Positions 1-6,762 of a stretch of DNA of 13,632 nucleotides are shown piece by piece; position 1 is the first letter of the stretch; the number at the start of each line of letters is the position of its first letter. The stretch comes from Trichodesmium sp. MAG_R04. Its GTDB lineage: Bacteria; Cyanobacteriota; Cyanobacteriia; Cyanobacteriales; Microcoleaceae. The stretch is from contig JAKQYG010000058.1 of assembly GCA_023356515.1 (NCBI GenBank), positions 1 through 13,632 of the forward strand. The letters are read 5' to 3'. Both the position numbers and the translations under genes were made by a program. The notes beneath the pieces were generated by a model, which saw only the letters and a program-made list of their open reading frames with translations, was not told the origin of the DNA and searched no databases.

Positions 1-2883
1 AATAACTAGATCGGCATCCTGCTCAATAGAGTTATGAACAACAATCTCATTTGCCACAAAATTATGCAGACCAGGCACAGTTAAATCAAAAACCTCCGCC
101 TCTCCATGAGGCATTATTTCCACAATTTCATCCCATTCTACATCAATTTCAGTAGACCCTTCCCACTCACCAGACTTAACCATAGACTCTAAGCTTCCAC
201 CATATTTTGGCCCAAAATCACCTTGAGACAAAAAACTCCCAGTATACAATATTGAATATTTAAGCATTTTTTTGTTCAAAATAGCAAGAGAATCCCCAAT
301 ATTCAGAGTATTTAATTGTTTCCAACCCCCCAGAGAAAAGAAAGGATGATTAGCCGTCGCCCGAATCAATTTTCCTGAAGAAGTTTGCAGAGAAAAGATA
401 GGTTTAACCCCAGTAGAAAACACTCGACTAACCATTGCCGACTCAAATTTCCCAGTATTTTCATTCAAAGCCAAAACATCAAAATTCGACATACCAACCA
501 AACAAGAAATAGGAACTTTCTGACCATCAGCTAAACAAATTAAACTTTCCCCAGTCAAACAACCAGACTCTCTCAAATCAGACATCATCGGTCTTTTGTT
601 AGTTCGAGCTTCCACACCTCTACTAAGTTGAGACAAAGCAATAATAGGCACCGAAAGTTCCCGCGCCAAACCCTTCAAACCCCTAGTTATTCTTGCCAAC
701 TCTAGAACTCTATTATCACTATTACTTCCCTCCATTAACTGTAAATAATCTAATAAAATTAATCCTAATACTCCACCTTGTTCACTTTGAAGTTGTCTAG
801 TTTTTGAACGAATTTCATTAACAGTAATATTAGGAGTATCATCAATAAAAATTGGCATTTCAGAAAGATTAGTAATAGCCGAAGTCAAAGGTTCCCATTC
901 ATTCTGACTAATACGCCCAGCTCGTAACCTATTACTTTCAATTCTTGCCTCACTAGCTAATAGTCTTAATACCAATTGTTCCTTAGACATCTCCAAACTA
1001 AAAATAGCAATTGGCAACTTGAGATTAGCTGCAATACTATGAGCAATATTCACAGCAAAGCTAGTATTATGGAGGCAAATATCATTAGCCACAAAATTAT
1101 GAGTTTCTGGCACAGTCAGATCGTATACTTGTTTTTCTCCTACTGGTTCTATAGAAACAATTTCATCCCAGAAAATATCCCTATTTTCTAATTCTTCCCT
1201 CCAAAAATTATCCGTTTTATCTGAATCGAATTTATCGGAGTCAAAATCATGACTTTCTGATGGAAGGTTTCCCATATTTGCCAGAAGATTTTTTCCACAG
1301 ATAGTATTAAGAGTAGTCAAGTTAGGAGAAATTTCAGGAGATTTTCCTTTGATAGTTCTACTTTTTGCCAACTGATTTTTAAATGTGGCAAATTTTGTCA
1401 GTAAACTAACCAATTCATCCCAGAAAATTACCTGATTTTCTAATTGCTTATCCCAGAAATTATTTTCTGTGATTAAATTTAGCCAGCTAGAGTCAAAATC
1501 AAAATTTTTAGAATCAAAGCCACCAATATCTGCAATAAAATTTTTCTGAGATAAAGCATCAGTAATTGTCAAATGCCATTTCCCATCACAAAAACAACTT
1601 CTGTAATTCGCAAATCCCACAACTCTTCTATCTGACTTTTGACTTATAACTTTTTTAACAACATTTATTTTTTCACTTATATTCTCTTCAACTTTTTGAA
1701 TACCACCAACAATTCCAAACCTAAGCAAAATATGTTGTACTTGCCTAACCAACCTTTCACTAACTATAGAATAACCAAAACACACTATCTTAGTCTGAGA
1801 TATTTTTACCCATCCATCCAAGGAAAATAGATATCTAATAAATAAAGCTAATTGCCGCCTTTCCAACTTAAAGACAAGAGGAAAAAGACATAAATTATCA
1901 GAATCAATCAGAGAAGAAAACTTATTTTCTGAAATAGTTTCATCACCAAAAATATTTAACCGACGGGGTACAGCTATTTTTTCTCCTACCCGCAATTTTG
2001 CCAAAGGTTTCCAATCATCAACTGTTAAAAAAGGATGAGTAATTGTCGTCTCTACAAATCTTCCTAATTTTGTCGTTACTCTAAATACAAATTTAATTCC
2101 ATCATCAACAAAAGCACTAGGCTTAGTCAGATAAAACCTCCTATTTTTTCCCAAAGTTAATAATTCTATTTCCTGCCTTTGATAAACCTCTGCCAAAGTA
2201 ACTAAACTACCATCTTTTTGCAAAACCAAAGTATCATAAGTAGCACATTTTCCCATAGAAGGTCTACCCGCCACAATAATCAAATCAGATCGTTGAAAAC
2301 CTCCAGTCATTGCATCTAAATCGTAAAAACCACAAGCAAGACCAGGTAAAGCAACCCCCTCATTTCTATCTTCAATTTCCAAAAAAGTCTCAATTAAAGT
2401 TTCAGAAATAGGAACTAAATCTTGTTGCGGTTTATCCTGAGTTAGAGCAAAAATTTTTTGTTCTGCTTGGTCAAGAAGAGTGTCTAATTTAGTAGCGGTT
2501 TGAAATCCTAAATCAAAAATTTCATTTCCAGCTTGAATTAATTTTCTGCGGATATATTTATCGAGAACTAAAGCTGCATATTGGTCAATATTAACTGCAG
2601 AAACTGTTCGTTCTAATAGTTGAACTATTTTGACTCGCCCACCAATTTTTTCTAATTGATTATGATCAGAAAGCCAACTGGTAACAGTCATTAAATCAGT
2701 AGGTTTGCCTTGACTATAAAGTTGGCACATTGCTTTATAAATAATTTGATGAGCTTGAATAGCAAAAAATTCTGGGTGTAACAATTCTGTGACTCGATTA
2801 ATAGCTTCTGGATCAAGAAGAATACCGCCTAAAATAGCTTCTTCTGATTCAATATTTTGGGGGGGTAAGCGATCGCTCTGCAT
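1..2883 (-). CDS. dnaB: Replicative DNA helicase DnaB precursor with two inteins (3' end beyond window)
   Basis: This hexameric ATP-driven helicase unwinds DNA at the replication fork. The frame is open from ATG at 2881-2883 to the left edge, 961 codons with no stop. About 390 codons are DnaB itself; the rest are two inteins. The N-terminal helical domain begins with the typical DRLPPQNIEAE-like stretch (here DRLPPQNIESEE). The RecA-like domain has Walker A GRPSMGK (precursor residues 206-212), whose next residue, Thr607, lies after intein 1. The LLDYLQLM Walker B segment is near residue 712, followed by ALSQLSRGVE and MMSDLRESG. The window ends within SIEQDADLVI, so about 60 residues should remain outside, judging from usual DnaB length. 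Both inteins must be spliced out to restore the ATPase fold. rplI lies 265 nt upstream on the same strand, a common bacterial arrangement. Identification is very secure; that splicing occurs is inferred. Confidence 0.97.
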   Translation of the reverse strand, partial: MQSDRLPPQNIESEEAILGGILLDPEAINRVTELLHPEFFAIQAHQIIYKAMCQLYSQGKPTDLMTVTSWLSDHNQLEKIGGRVKIVQLLERTVSAVNIDQYAALVLDKYIRRKLIQAGNEIFDLGFQTATKLDTLLDQAEQKIFALTQDKPQQDLVPISETLIETFLEIEDRNEGVALPGLACGFYDLDAMTGGFQRSDLIIVAGRPSMGKCATYDTLVLQKDGSLVTLAEVYQRQEIELLTLGKNRRFYLTKPSAFVDDGIKFVFRVTTKLGRFVETTITHPFLTVDDWKPLAKLRVGEKIAVPRRLNIFGDETISENKFSSLIDSDNLCLFPLVFKLERRQLALFIRYLFSLDGWVKISQTKIVCFGYSIVSERLVRQVQHILLRFGIVGGIQKVEENISEKINVVKKVISQKSDRRVVGFANYRSCFCDGKWHLTITDALSQKNFIADIGGFDSKNFDFDSSWLNLITENNFWDKQLENQVIFWDELVSLLTKFATFKNQLAKSRTIKGKSPEISPNLTTLNTICGKNLLANMGNLPSESHDFDSDKFDSDKTDNFWREELENRDIFWDEIVSIEPVGEKQVYDLTVPETHNFVANDICLHNTSFAVNIAHSIAANLKLPIAIFSLEMSKEQLVLRLLASEARIESNRLRAGRISQNEWEPLTSAITNLSEMPIFIDDTPNITVNEIRSKTRQLQSEQGGVLGLILLDYLQLMEGSNSDNRVLELARITRGLKGLARELSVPIIALSQLSRGVEARTNKRPMMSDLRESGCLTGESLICLADGQKVPISCLVGMSNFDVLALNENTGKFESAMVSRVFSTGVKPIFSLQTSSGKLIRATANHPFFSLGGWKQLNTLNIGDSLAILNKKMLKYSILYTGSFLSQGDFGPKYGGSLESMVKSGEWEGSTEIDVEWDEIVEIMPHGEAEVFDLTVPGLHNFVANEIVVHNSIEQDADLVI
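31..561 (-). other. Intein 2 of DnaB, 177 aa mini-intein, at ESG / SIEQ
   Basis: This second in-frame intein begins with Cys (559-561) after MMSDLRESG and ends with VVHN (Asn codon 31-33) before SIEQDAD, so Ser is the +1 nucleophile. From memory this is the insertion site used by the Synechocystis DnaB intein. Blocks visible are CLTGESLICLADG (block A), TANHPFFSL (block B, T-x-x-H), VEWDEIVEIMPHGEAEV (block F region) and LHNFVANEIVVHN (block G region). The space between block B and block F is short and holds no LAGLIDADG motif, so this is a mini-intein without endonuclease. A glycine/serine-rich linker (KYGGSLESMVKSGEWEGS) sits where an endonuclease would be. All residues needed for splicing appear present. 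Confidence 0.94.
1066..2247 (-). other. Intein 1 of DnaB, 394 aa, at Walker A (GRPSMGK / TSFA)
   Basis: This protein-splicing element lies in frame inside dnaB. It starts with Cys (codon 2245-2247) directly after GRPSMGK and ends with His-Asn (1066-1071) before Thr, so the +1 nucleophile is Thr. Visible splicing blocks are the N-terminal CATYDTLVL, block B TITHPF (intein residues about 68-73), and the C-terminal FWDEIVSIEPVG, VYDLTVPETHNFVAN and CLHN. In the centre one LAGLIDADG-like block remains (LFSLDGWV, about residue 140, followed by VQHILLRFGI). The first such block, expected after the VPRRLNIFG segment, is not visible, so a homing endonuclease is probably inactive. Between the remnant and block F lies a partial duplication. 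Splicing residues look intact. Boundaries are exact if canonical Cys1/Asn-end rules apply. Confidence 0.93.
1150..1572 (-). repeat. Partial 252-nt-period duplication inside intein 1
   Basis: Residues encoded by 1402-1572 and 1150-1320 align without a gap over 57 codons, offset by exactly 252 nt, with 24 identical residues by my count. Shared landmarks are LT...KN..A..G, DFDS, NFW, LEN and IFWDE-VS. The copy nearer the intein C-terminus (1150-1320) runs into the real block F (EIVSIEPVG). The other copy (1402-1572) contains a look-alike IFWDELVS that leads nowhere. DNA similarity is still visible, for example a shared 14-mer at the IFWDE codons. The pattern fits an old tandem duplication within the linker between endonuclease remnant and splicing domain, with frame preserved. 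Confidence 0.75.
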
Positions 2884-3097
2884 TTATATAAGATTTACTA
2901 ACAATTATTTTGTAAGCATTTAGCTATCAGCTGGGATTTGAAAACCGAGTTTTTTTGGAAATACCTATAAGGATGGGTTAGTCAAAAAAATCAATATTTG
3001 ATACAACAGGCAGTATTTATTATTATAAATAAGTAATATAATAAAAGTAAAAGTTGTTAATTAACGGTTAATATTTTTAATATCTAGATCAATCAGA

Positions 3098-3137
3098 TAT
3101 CAGTTATTCTTGTTGACAGTTCAAACAATAACTGATA
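3098..3137. repeat. Inverted repeat downstream of rplI
   Basis: An 11-bp perfect stem pairs 3098-3108 with 3127-3137 around an 18-nt loop. It begins 12 nt after the rplI stop on the minus strand. It could slow or end transcription of rplI, but no run of T follows the stem on the minus strand, so it is not a classic intrinsic terminator. Its right arm overlaps the ATAACTG tandem repeat. Confidence 0.5.
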
Positions 3138-3148
3138 ACTGATAACTG
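3128..3148. repeat. Tandem heptamer ATAACTG x3
   Basis: Three perfect back-to-back copies of ATAACTG lie immediately after the rplI stop codon. The related string TGATAACTGA also occurs upstream of both proX genes (about 3827 and 5324). Short tandem heptamers are common between cyanobacterial genes; no function is implied by what I can see. Confidence 0.85.
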
Positions 3149-3607
3149 TTAACGACCTACCACTTGAATTTCCACTTCAGCAGTTACCTCTGGATGAAGT
3201 TTAATTTCAGCTTTGTAGAAACCAATTTTACTAATCTCTGGCAAAGTCACACAACGTCTATCAATTTCTTGAGCTGTACTTTCCTTAATCACTTCTACTA
3301 ATTCTCTATCAGTAACCGTACCAAAAATTGCATCATTTTCACCCACTTGTTTAGCAATTTTAAAGCGACCAACTGTTTCCAAAGCAACCTGTTGAGCTAC
3401 TGCTCCCTGCTTTAATTCTATTTGTCTTTGCCGCTCTTGTTCTTGACGACGTTCTACTTGTTTAAGAACACCTGGAGTAGTCCGAAAAGCAATTTTCTTC
3501 GGAATCAAATAGTTACGGGCATAACCAGGAGCTACATCTACAATATCTCCTGATTTTCCCAACTTGTTAACATCTTTATTCAAAACTACCTGTAATTTTT
3601 TGGCCAT
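3149..3607 (-). CDS. rplI: 50S ribosomal protein L9
   Basis: L9 binds 23S rRNA in the large subunit and helps keep reading frame. The 152-aa product has the N-terminal rRNA-binding signature (LQVVLNKDVNKLGKSGDIV, then VAPGYARNYLIP at about residues 25-36). A long charged connecting helix follows (VERRQEQERQRQ, about 51-62), then a C-terminal domain ending VEIQVVGR. This matches the usual bacterial length and layout. The start is ATG at 3605-3607; no strong Shine-Dalgarno is visible. dnaB follows 265 nt downstream on the same strand, a conserved neighbour relationship. Nothing is unusual in the protein. Confidence 0.98.
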   Translation of the reverse strand: MAKKLQVVLNKDVNKLGKSGDIVDVAPGYARNYLIPKKIAFRTTPGVLKQVERRQEQERQRQIELKQGAVAQQVALETVGRFKIAKQVGENDAIFGTVTDRELVEVIKESTAQEIDRRCVTLPEISKIGFYKAEIKLHPEVTAEVEIQVVGR

Positions 3608-3921
3608 GACTGTAATTGTAAAATTTTTAGTACAAACCTTTATCCTATCCTAATTTTAAGAAAAAAATAAGTTACACTGCTTATCTTAATAGGATTATAT
3701 AATTTTATTCTTAAATATGGTATATAGTCAGACTTGAGGAAATTCCACTTTCCCAAACTTTTTGGGTATAGAATTTTGTTGCCACAACCAATTTAGGACT
3801 GATGTTGGCTTCAGGGAGCCAATATTGATAACTGAAATGACTTTCTTTTCCTATAACCAGGAACAAAATTTCTCACTCCTAAATAAAATTGTTATATTGA
3901 ACTTTATTTAATCTAAGCAAA
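3608..3921. other. Divergent rplI / proX1 intergenic region
   Basis: This 314-nt gap lies between divergent genes, so it must hold promoters for both. On the minus strand a TATAAT-like hexamer within the TATATAAT stretch near 3697-3704 is a possible -10 for rplI, without a clear -35. On the plus side 3733-3804 and 3820-3880 recur upstream of the second proX gene. No open reading frame of note is present. Confidence 0.6.
3820..3880 (+). promoter_or_regulatory. Conserved 61-nt leader block, copy 1 (upstream of proX1)
   Basis: This block matches 5318-5378 with 3 mismatches in 61 and no gap by my alignment. It contains TGATAACTGA and TATAACCAGGAACAAAA; TATAAC could serve as a -10 box. It ends 41 nt before the proX1 ATG. 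The identity is higher than between the two coding regions, pointing to a regulatory site kept under selection, or to sequence homogenised after duplication. Its exact role is unknown. Confidence 0.6.
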
Positions 3922-4938
3922 ATGAAAAAAACATCGCTAAAAATAACCTTAGGCACAATCCTAACTAGCTTATTAATAATTTTTACCTCCTGTCAACAAG
4001 CACCCAATCCCTCAAGTCTCACTATTAGTAGTGCTTATAATATTGGTTGGATAGAAGAATTATTTCAAACTGAAATTGTTAATATTGGTCTAAAAAAATT
4101 AGGCTACAAGGTCAATCAACCAAAACAAAGTGATTATCCAGTAATTTATATTTCTATTGCCAATGGAGACTTAGAATACAGCACAGTTTACTATCAACCA
4201 GGTCATGAAAAATTCTTCCAAAATGCTGGTGGAGAAGAAAAATTAGAGGGAGTTGGATTTTTAACACCTCCAGGAAAGCAAGGATATCAAATTGACAAAA
4301 GAACAGCAGATAAATATAATATTACTAATCTTGAACAATTAAAAGATCCAGAAATAGCCAAGCTTTTTGATTCAGATAAAGATGGCAAAGCAAATTTAGT
4401 TGGCTGTAATCCTGGTTGGGCTTGTGAGTTAAATATAGACCATCAACTTAAAAAGTATGAACTAGAAGATACAGTAGAACATAATAGAGGACAATATACA
4501 GTGCTTCTGGCAGATGCTATTACTCGTTATAACAAAGGCGAACCTATTCTCTATTATGCTTATAATCCCCACTGGATATCTGCAGTTTTAAAACCAGGGG
4601 AAGATGTAGTTTGGTTAACAGTTCCTTTCACATCTTTACCAAATAATATGGCAAACATGACGGAAGAAGATACATCAGTAGATGGAAAAAATCTTGGTTT
4701 TCCAAGAAGTAAACAGAGCATTGTGGCTAATAAAAAATTTATAGAATCTAATCCAGTAGCTAAAAAGTGGTTTGAATTAGTAGAAATTCCAATAGCAGAT
4801 ATGAATAGGGAAAGTTTACGCATTAAAGAGGGTGAAGACAAAGAAGAAGATATTTTGCGTCATGCTCAAGAATGGGTAACAAATAACCAGGAACAATATG
4901 ATAATTGGTTAGAAATAGCAAGACAAGCAGCTAATTAA
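3922..4938 (+). CDS. proX: ProX-type glycine betaine/proline-binding lipoprotein, copy 1
   Basis: This is predicted to be the substrate-binding protein of an osmoprotectant ABC importer (ProU/OpuA type), holding glycine betaine or proline betaine outside the inner membrane. The 338-aa product starts with a lipoprotein signal (KK, hydrophobic stretch 8-21, then FTSC with Cys24 as the likely lipid site; Phe at -3 is less usual). The rest aligns with E. coli ProX from memory throughout: ADKYNITNLEQLKDP, AKLFDSDKDGKANL, GCNPGWACE, YYAYNPHW and VANKKF. E. coli's aromatic box Trp65/Trp140/Trp188 corresponds here to Tyr91/Trp166/Tyr214, so all three positions stay aromatic. No proV or proW gene lies in the window. 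A close paralogue follows 477 nt downstream. Ligand identity is inferred. Confidence 0.93.
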   Translation: MKKTSLKITLGTILTSLLIIFTSCQQAPNPSSLTISSAYNIGWIEELFQTEIVNIGLKKLGYKVNQPKQSDYPVIYISIANGDLEYSTVYYQPGHEKFFQNAGGEEKLEGVGFLTPPGKQGYQIDKRTADKYNITNLEQLKDPEIAKLFDSDKDGKANLVGCNPGWACELNIDHQLKKYELEDTVEHNRGQYTVLLADAITRYNKGEPILYYAYNPHWISAVLKPGEDVVWLTVPFTSLPNNMANMTEEDTSVDGKNLGFPRSKQSIVANKKFIESNPVAKKWFELVEIPIADMNRESLRIKEGEDKEEDILRHAQEWVTNNQEQYDNWLEIARQAAN

Positions 4939-5415
4939 ATTTCTCGCTTAACTAAGAAGGGGAAGATAGAAAAAGACAAAATAATAATTTGTTGCTGCAA
5001 CTTTAGGACTAGATGATACTATTTTAAGCTATAATATTTCAATTCTTATTCTTGAGGTGAGGAAATTGTACTTTCCTAAACCTTTTCAAGATGGTATTTT
5101 GTTACAACCAATTTATGATTGCTATATATAGAGTTTGATGCTATTTTTCACTTATGTTTTGCGAAAATACTGATTTAGCCTGATACTATTGAGAAAGAAC
5201 CTCTCGTTTTATGAAGGTCGAGTTTTTTGTGACCCAAAAATCAGCTCTTAACTCTACCGTTTTAAGGAGATGAGAAAAATATTTGATTCAGTATTTCAAA
5301 CCTCTGATTTCAGTAGTCAATACTGATAACTGAAATGACTTTCTTTTCTTATAACCAGGAACAAAATTTCTCATTCCTATAATTATTCTTTTAAACTGTA
5401 TTTAATCTAAGGGAA
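4939..5415. other. Intergenic region between the two proX genes
   Basis: This 477-nt region has no credible gene. It includes a stretch at about 4986-5019 that resembles part of the upstream block of proX1 (TTTGTTGC...TTTAGGACT). The block 5051-5122 resembles 3733-3804, and 5318-5378 is the conserved leader. Relative to copy 1, about 180 nt extra lie between these two blocks. This shows that the duplicated unit included its 5' region, with later insertion or deletion. Confidence 0.6.
5318..5378 (+). promoter_or_regulatory. Conserved 61-nt leader block, copy 2 (upstream of proX2)
   Basis: This is the counterpart of 3820-3880, 58 of 61 positions identical, ending 37 nt before the proX2 ATG. 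Between this block and the ATG the two genes also share TATTTAATCTAAG. Copy 2 then has GGGAA before ATG, giving an AAGGGA Shine-Dalgarno-like string very close to the start, whereas copy 1 has GCAAA. Confidence 0.6.
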
Positions 5416-6429
5416 ATGAACAATAGATATCTCAAAATAATCTTAGGGGCAATTTTCACCAGTATATTAATAATTTTCACATCTTGTCAAAAAGTTCCTA
5501 GTTCAGAAACAGTTACTATCCGTAGTGCCAATAGTAGCTGGATACTAGAATTATTTCAAACTTCTATTGTCAATAGAGGTCTAGAAAAATTAGGCTACAA
5601 AATAGAAAAACCAAAACAAATCGAATATCCTCCCATTTATATTTCCATTGCTAATGGAGACCTGGATTATAGTACCGTTTATTATGATCCACAACATAAA
5701 GAATACTTTGAAAATTCTGGTGGTGAAGAAGAGTTAGAGGTAGTTGGAACTTTGACCGCCAATGGCATACAAAAATATGAAATTGACAAAAAAACAGCCG
5801 ATAAATATAAAATTACTAACCTCCAACAATTAAAAGATCCAAAAATAGCCAAACTTTTTGACTCAGATGGAGATGGGAAAGCCAACTTAGTAGGTTGTAC
5901 TTCTGGTTGGTCTTGCGAGTTAGTCATCAACCATCACCTCAAAACTTATGAACTAGAAGATACAGTAGAGCATAATCAAGGACAATATGAAATTCTTCTG
6001 GCAGATGCTATAACTCGCTACAAGCAAGGAGAATCAATTCTTTATTACGCTTATGACCCTCACTGGATATCTACAGTGTTAAAACCAGAAGAAGATGTAA
6101 TTTCTTTGGAAGTACCTTTCACCTCCTTACCAAAATCTATGGGAAACATAACAGCAAAAGATACATCAGTAGATGAAAAAAATCTTGGCTTTCCGATAAT
6201 TCAACAACGTATAGTAGCTAATAAAAAATTTCTAGAAGATAACCCAGTAGCTAAAAAGTGGTTGGAACTAGTTAAAATTCCATTAGCAGATATGAATAGG
6301 GAAAGTTTACGCATTAAAGAGGGTGAAGATAAAGAAGAAGACATTTCGCGTCATGCCGAAGAGTGGATAGAAAATAATCAGAAAAAATATGATCGTTGGT
6401 TAGAAACTGCCAGAAAAGCATCTAATTAG
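5416..6429 (+). CDS. proX: ProX-type glycine betaine/proline-binding lipoprotein, copy 2
   Basis: This paralogue of the preceding gene is 337 aa and roughly 70% identical by eye. One residue of length difference falls near the N-terminus. It shares the lipoprotein signal (IIFTSC, Cys24), the DSDGDGKANLVGC stretch and the whole C-terminal half (NRESLRIKEGEDKEED is identical). The aromatic binding box is Tyr90/Trp165/Tyr213, the same pattern as copy 1. The residues before the central Trp differ (TSGW instead of NPGW) and the long strand after EEDV differs (ISLEVPF for VWLTVPF). The ligand range may therefore differ slightly. Tandem placement and shared leader sequence indicate local gene duplication. 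No permease or ATPase gene is adjacent, so the partner must be encoded elsewhere, or these are orphan receptors. Confidence 0.92.
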   Translation: MNNRYLKIILGAIFTSILIIFTSCQKVPSSETVTIRSANSSWILELFQTSIVNRGLEKLGYKIEKPKQIEYPPIYISIANGDLDYSTVYYDPQHKEYFENSGGEEELEVVGTLTANGIQKYEIDKKTADKYKITNLQQLKDPKIAKLFDSDGDGKANLVGCTSGWSCELVINHHLKTYELEDTVEHNQGQYEILLADAITRYKQGESILYYAYDPHWISTVLKPEEDVISLEVPFTSLPKSMGNITAKDTSVDEKNLGFPIIQQRIVANKKFLEDNPVAKKWLELVKIPLADMNRESLRIKEGEDKEEDISRHAEEWIENNQKKYDRWLETARKASN

Positions 6430-6762
6430 GGTATGCTGAAAAAGTATTTTTAAGAACCAGGGAACCCACCCCTAACCCCCACCGTGGAAGGAAAATGGAG
6501 GTAGTAAGATATATTTGTCCCTTGATTTTTCTGGCATGGGAGTGCCCAAAATACTAACTTTTTCAGCCTTGTTGGACCAAAAACCAGGTAGTTTTTTTGA
6601 CAAAAAAAGGCTAAGAGCTTTATTTGTCAATGCTTTTATATTTAATCAGCCTGCCCTAGATATAGTCATCAAAACCTACAATGTAATATATGTATTGCTT
6701 TTTGAAGTTTCAAACTCCCTCTGTAAAAATATATAACATTAAAACCCCAGAATAAACGGCCA
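6430..6762. other. proX2-thrS intergenic region with repeat copy A
   Basis: This 333-nt region is mostly occupied by a dispersed repeat (6497-6650). A C-rich stretch (AACCCACCCCTAACCCCCACC) lies just before the repeat. A 73-codon open frame at 6515-6736 is a by-product of the repeat and not convincing as a gene. The thrS leader (6651-6762) shows no T-box-like or other structure that I can recognise. Confidence 0.6.
6497..6650 (+). repeat. 154-nt dispersed repeat, copy A
   Basis: This has the same length and orientation as 8851-9004. Both start with GGAGGTAGT and end with TTAATCAGC. Similarity is strongest over the first 70 nt (AGATATATTTGTC, CATGGGAGTGCCC, TTTTTCAGC) and in the last 24 nt (TCAATGCTTTTAT). 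The centre has drifted. It has no coding capacity of its own and no clear terminal inverted repeats. It may be a family of non-autonomous intergenic repeats. Confidence 0.75.

Larger units (their letters stand above)
2884..3148. other. rplI-dnaB spacer, AT-rich, with small repeats
   Basis: No convincing gene is seen here. The spacer is very AT-rich. It contains the palindrome GTTAATTAAC at 3057-3066, an inverted repeat at 3098-3137 and a triple heptamer at 3128-3148. A promoter for dnaB may lie here but no clear -35/-10 pair stands out. Confidence 0.6.

Noticed and set aside
976..1830. Plus-strand open frames of 63-71 codons at 976-1191 and 1639-1830
   Set aside because: They lie antisense inside intein 1 of dnaB, whose own frame is unbroken and carries recognisable motifs.
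3128..3148. CRISPR-like repeat
   Set aside because: The units are 7 nt and contiguous, with no spacers.
4560..5930. Minus-strand frames inside the proX genes
   Set aside because: They are mirror frames of well-supported coding sequence and encode nothing recognisable.
6515..6736. 73-codon plus-strand frame between proX2 and thrS
   Set aside because: It overlaps the 154-nt repeat, has no similarity I recognise, and the other repeat copy does not keep the frame.
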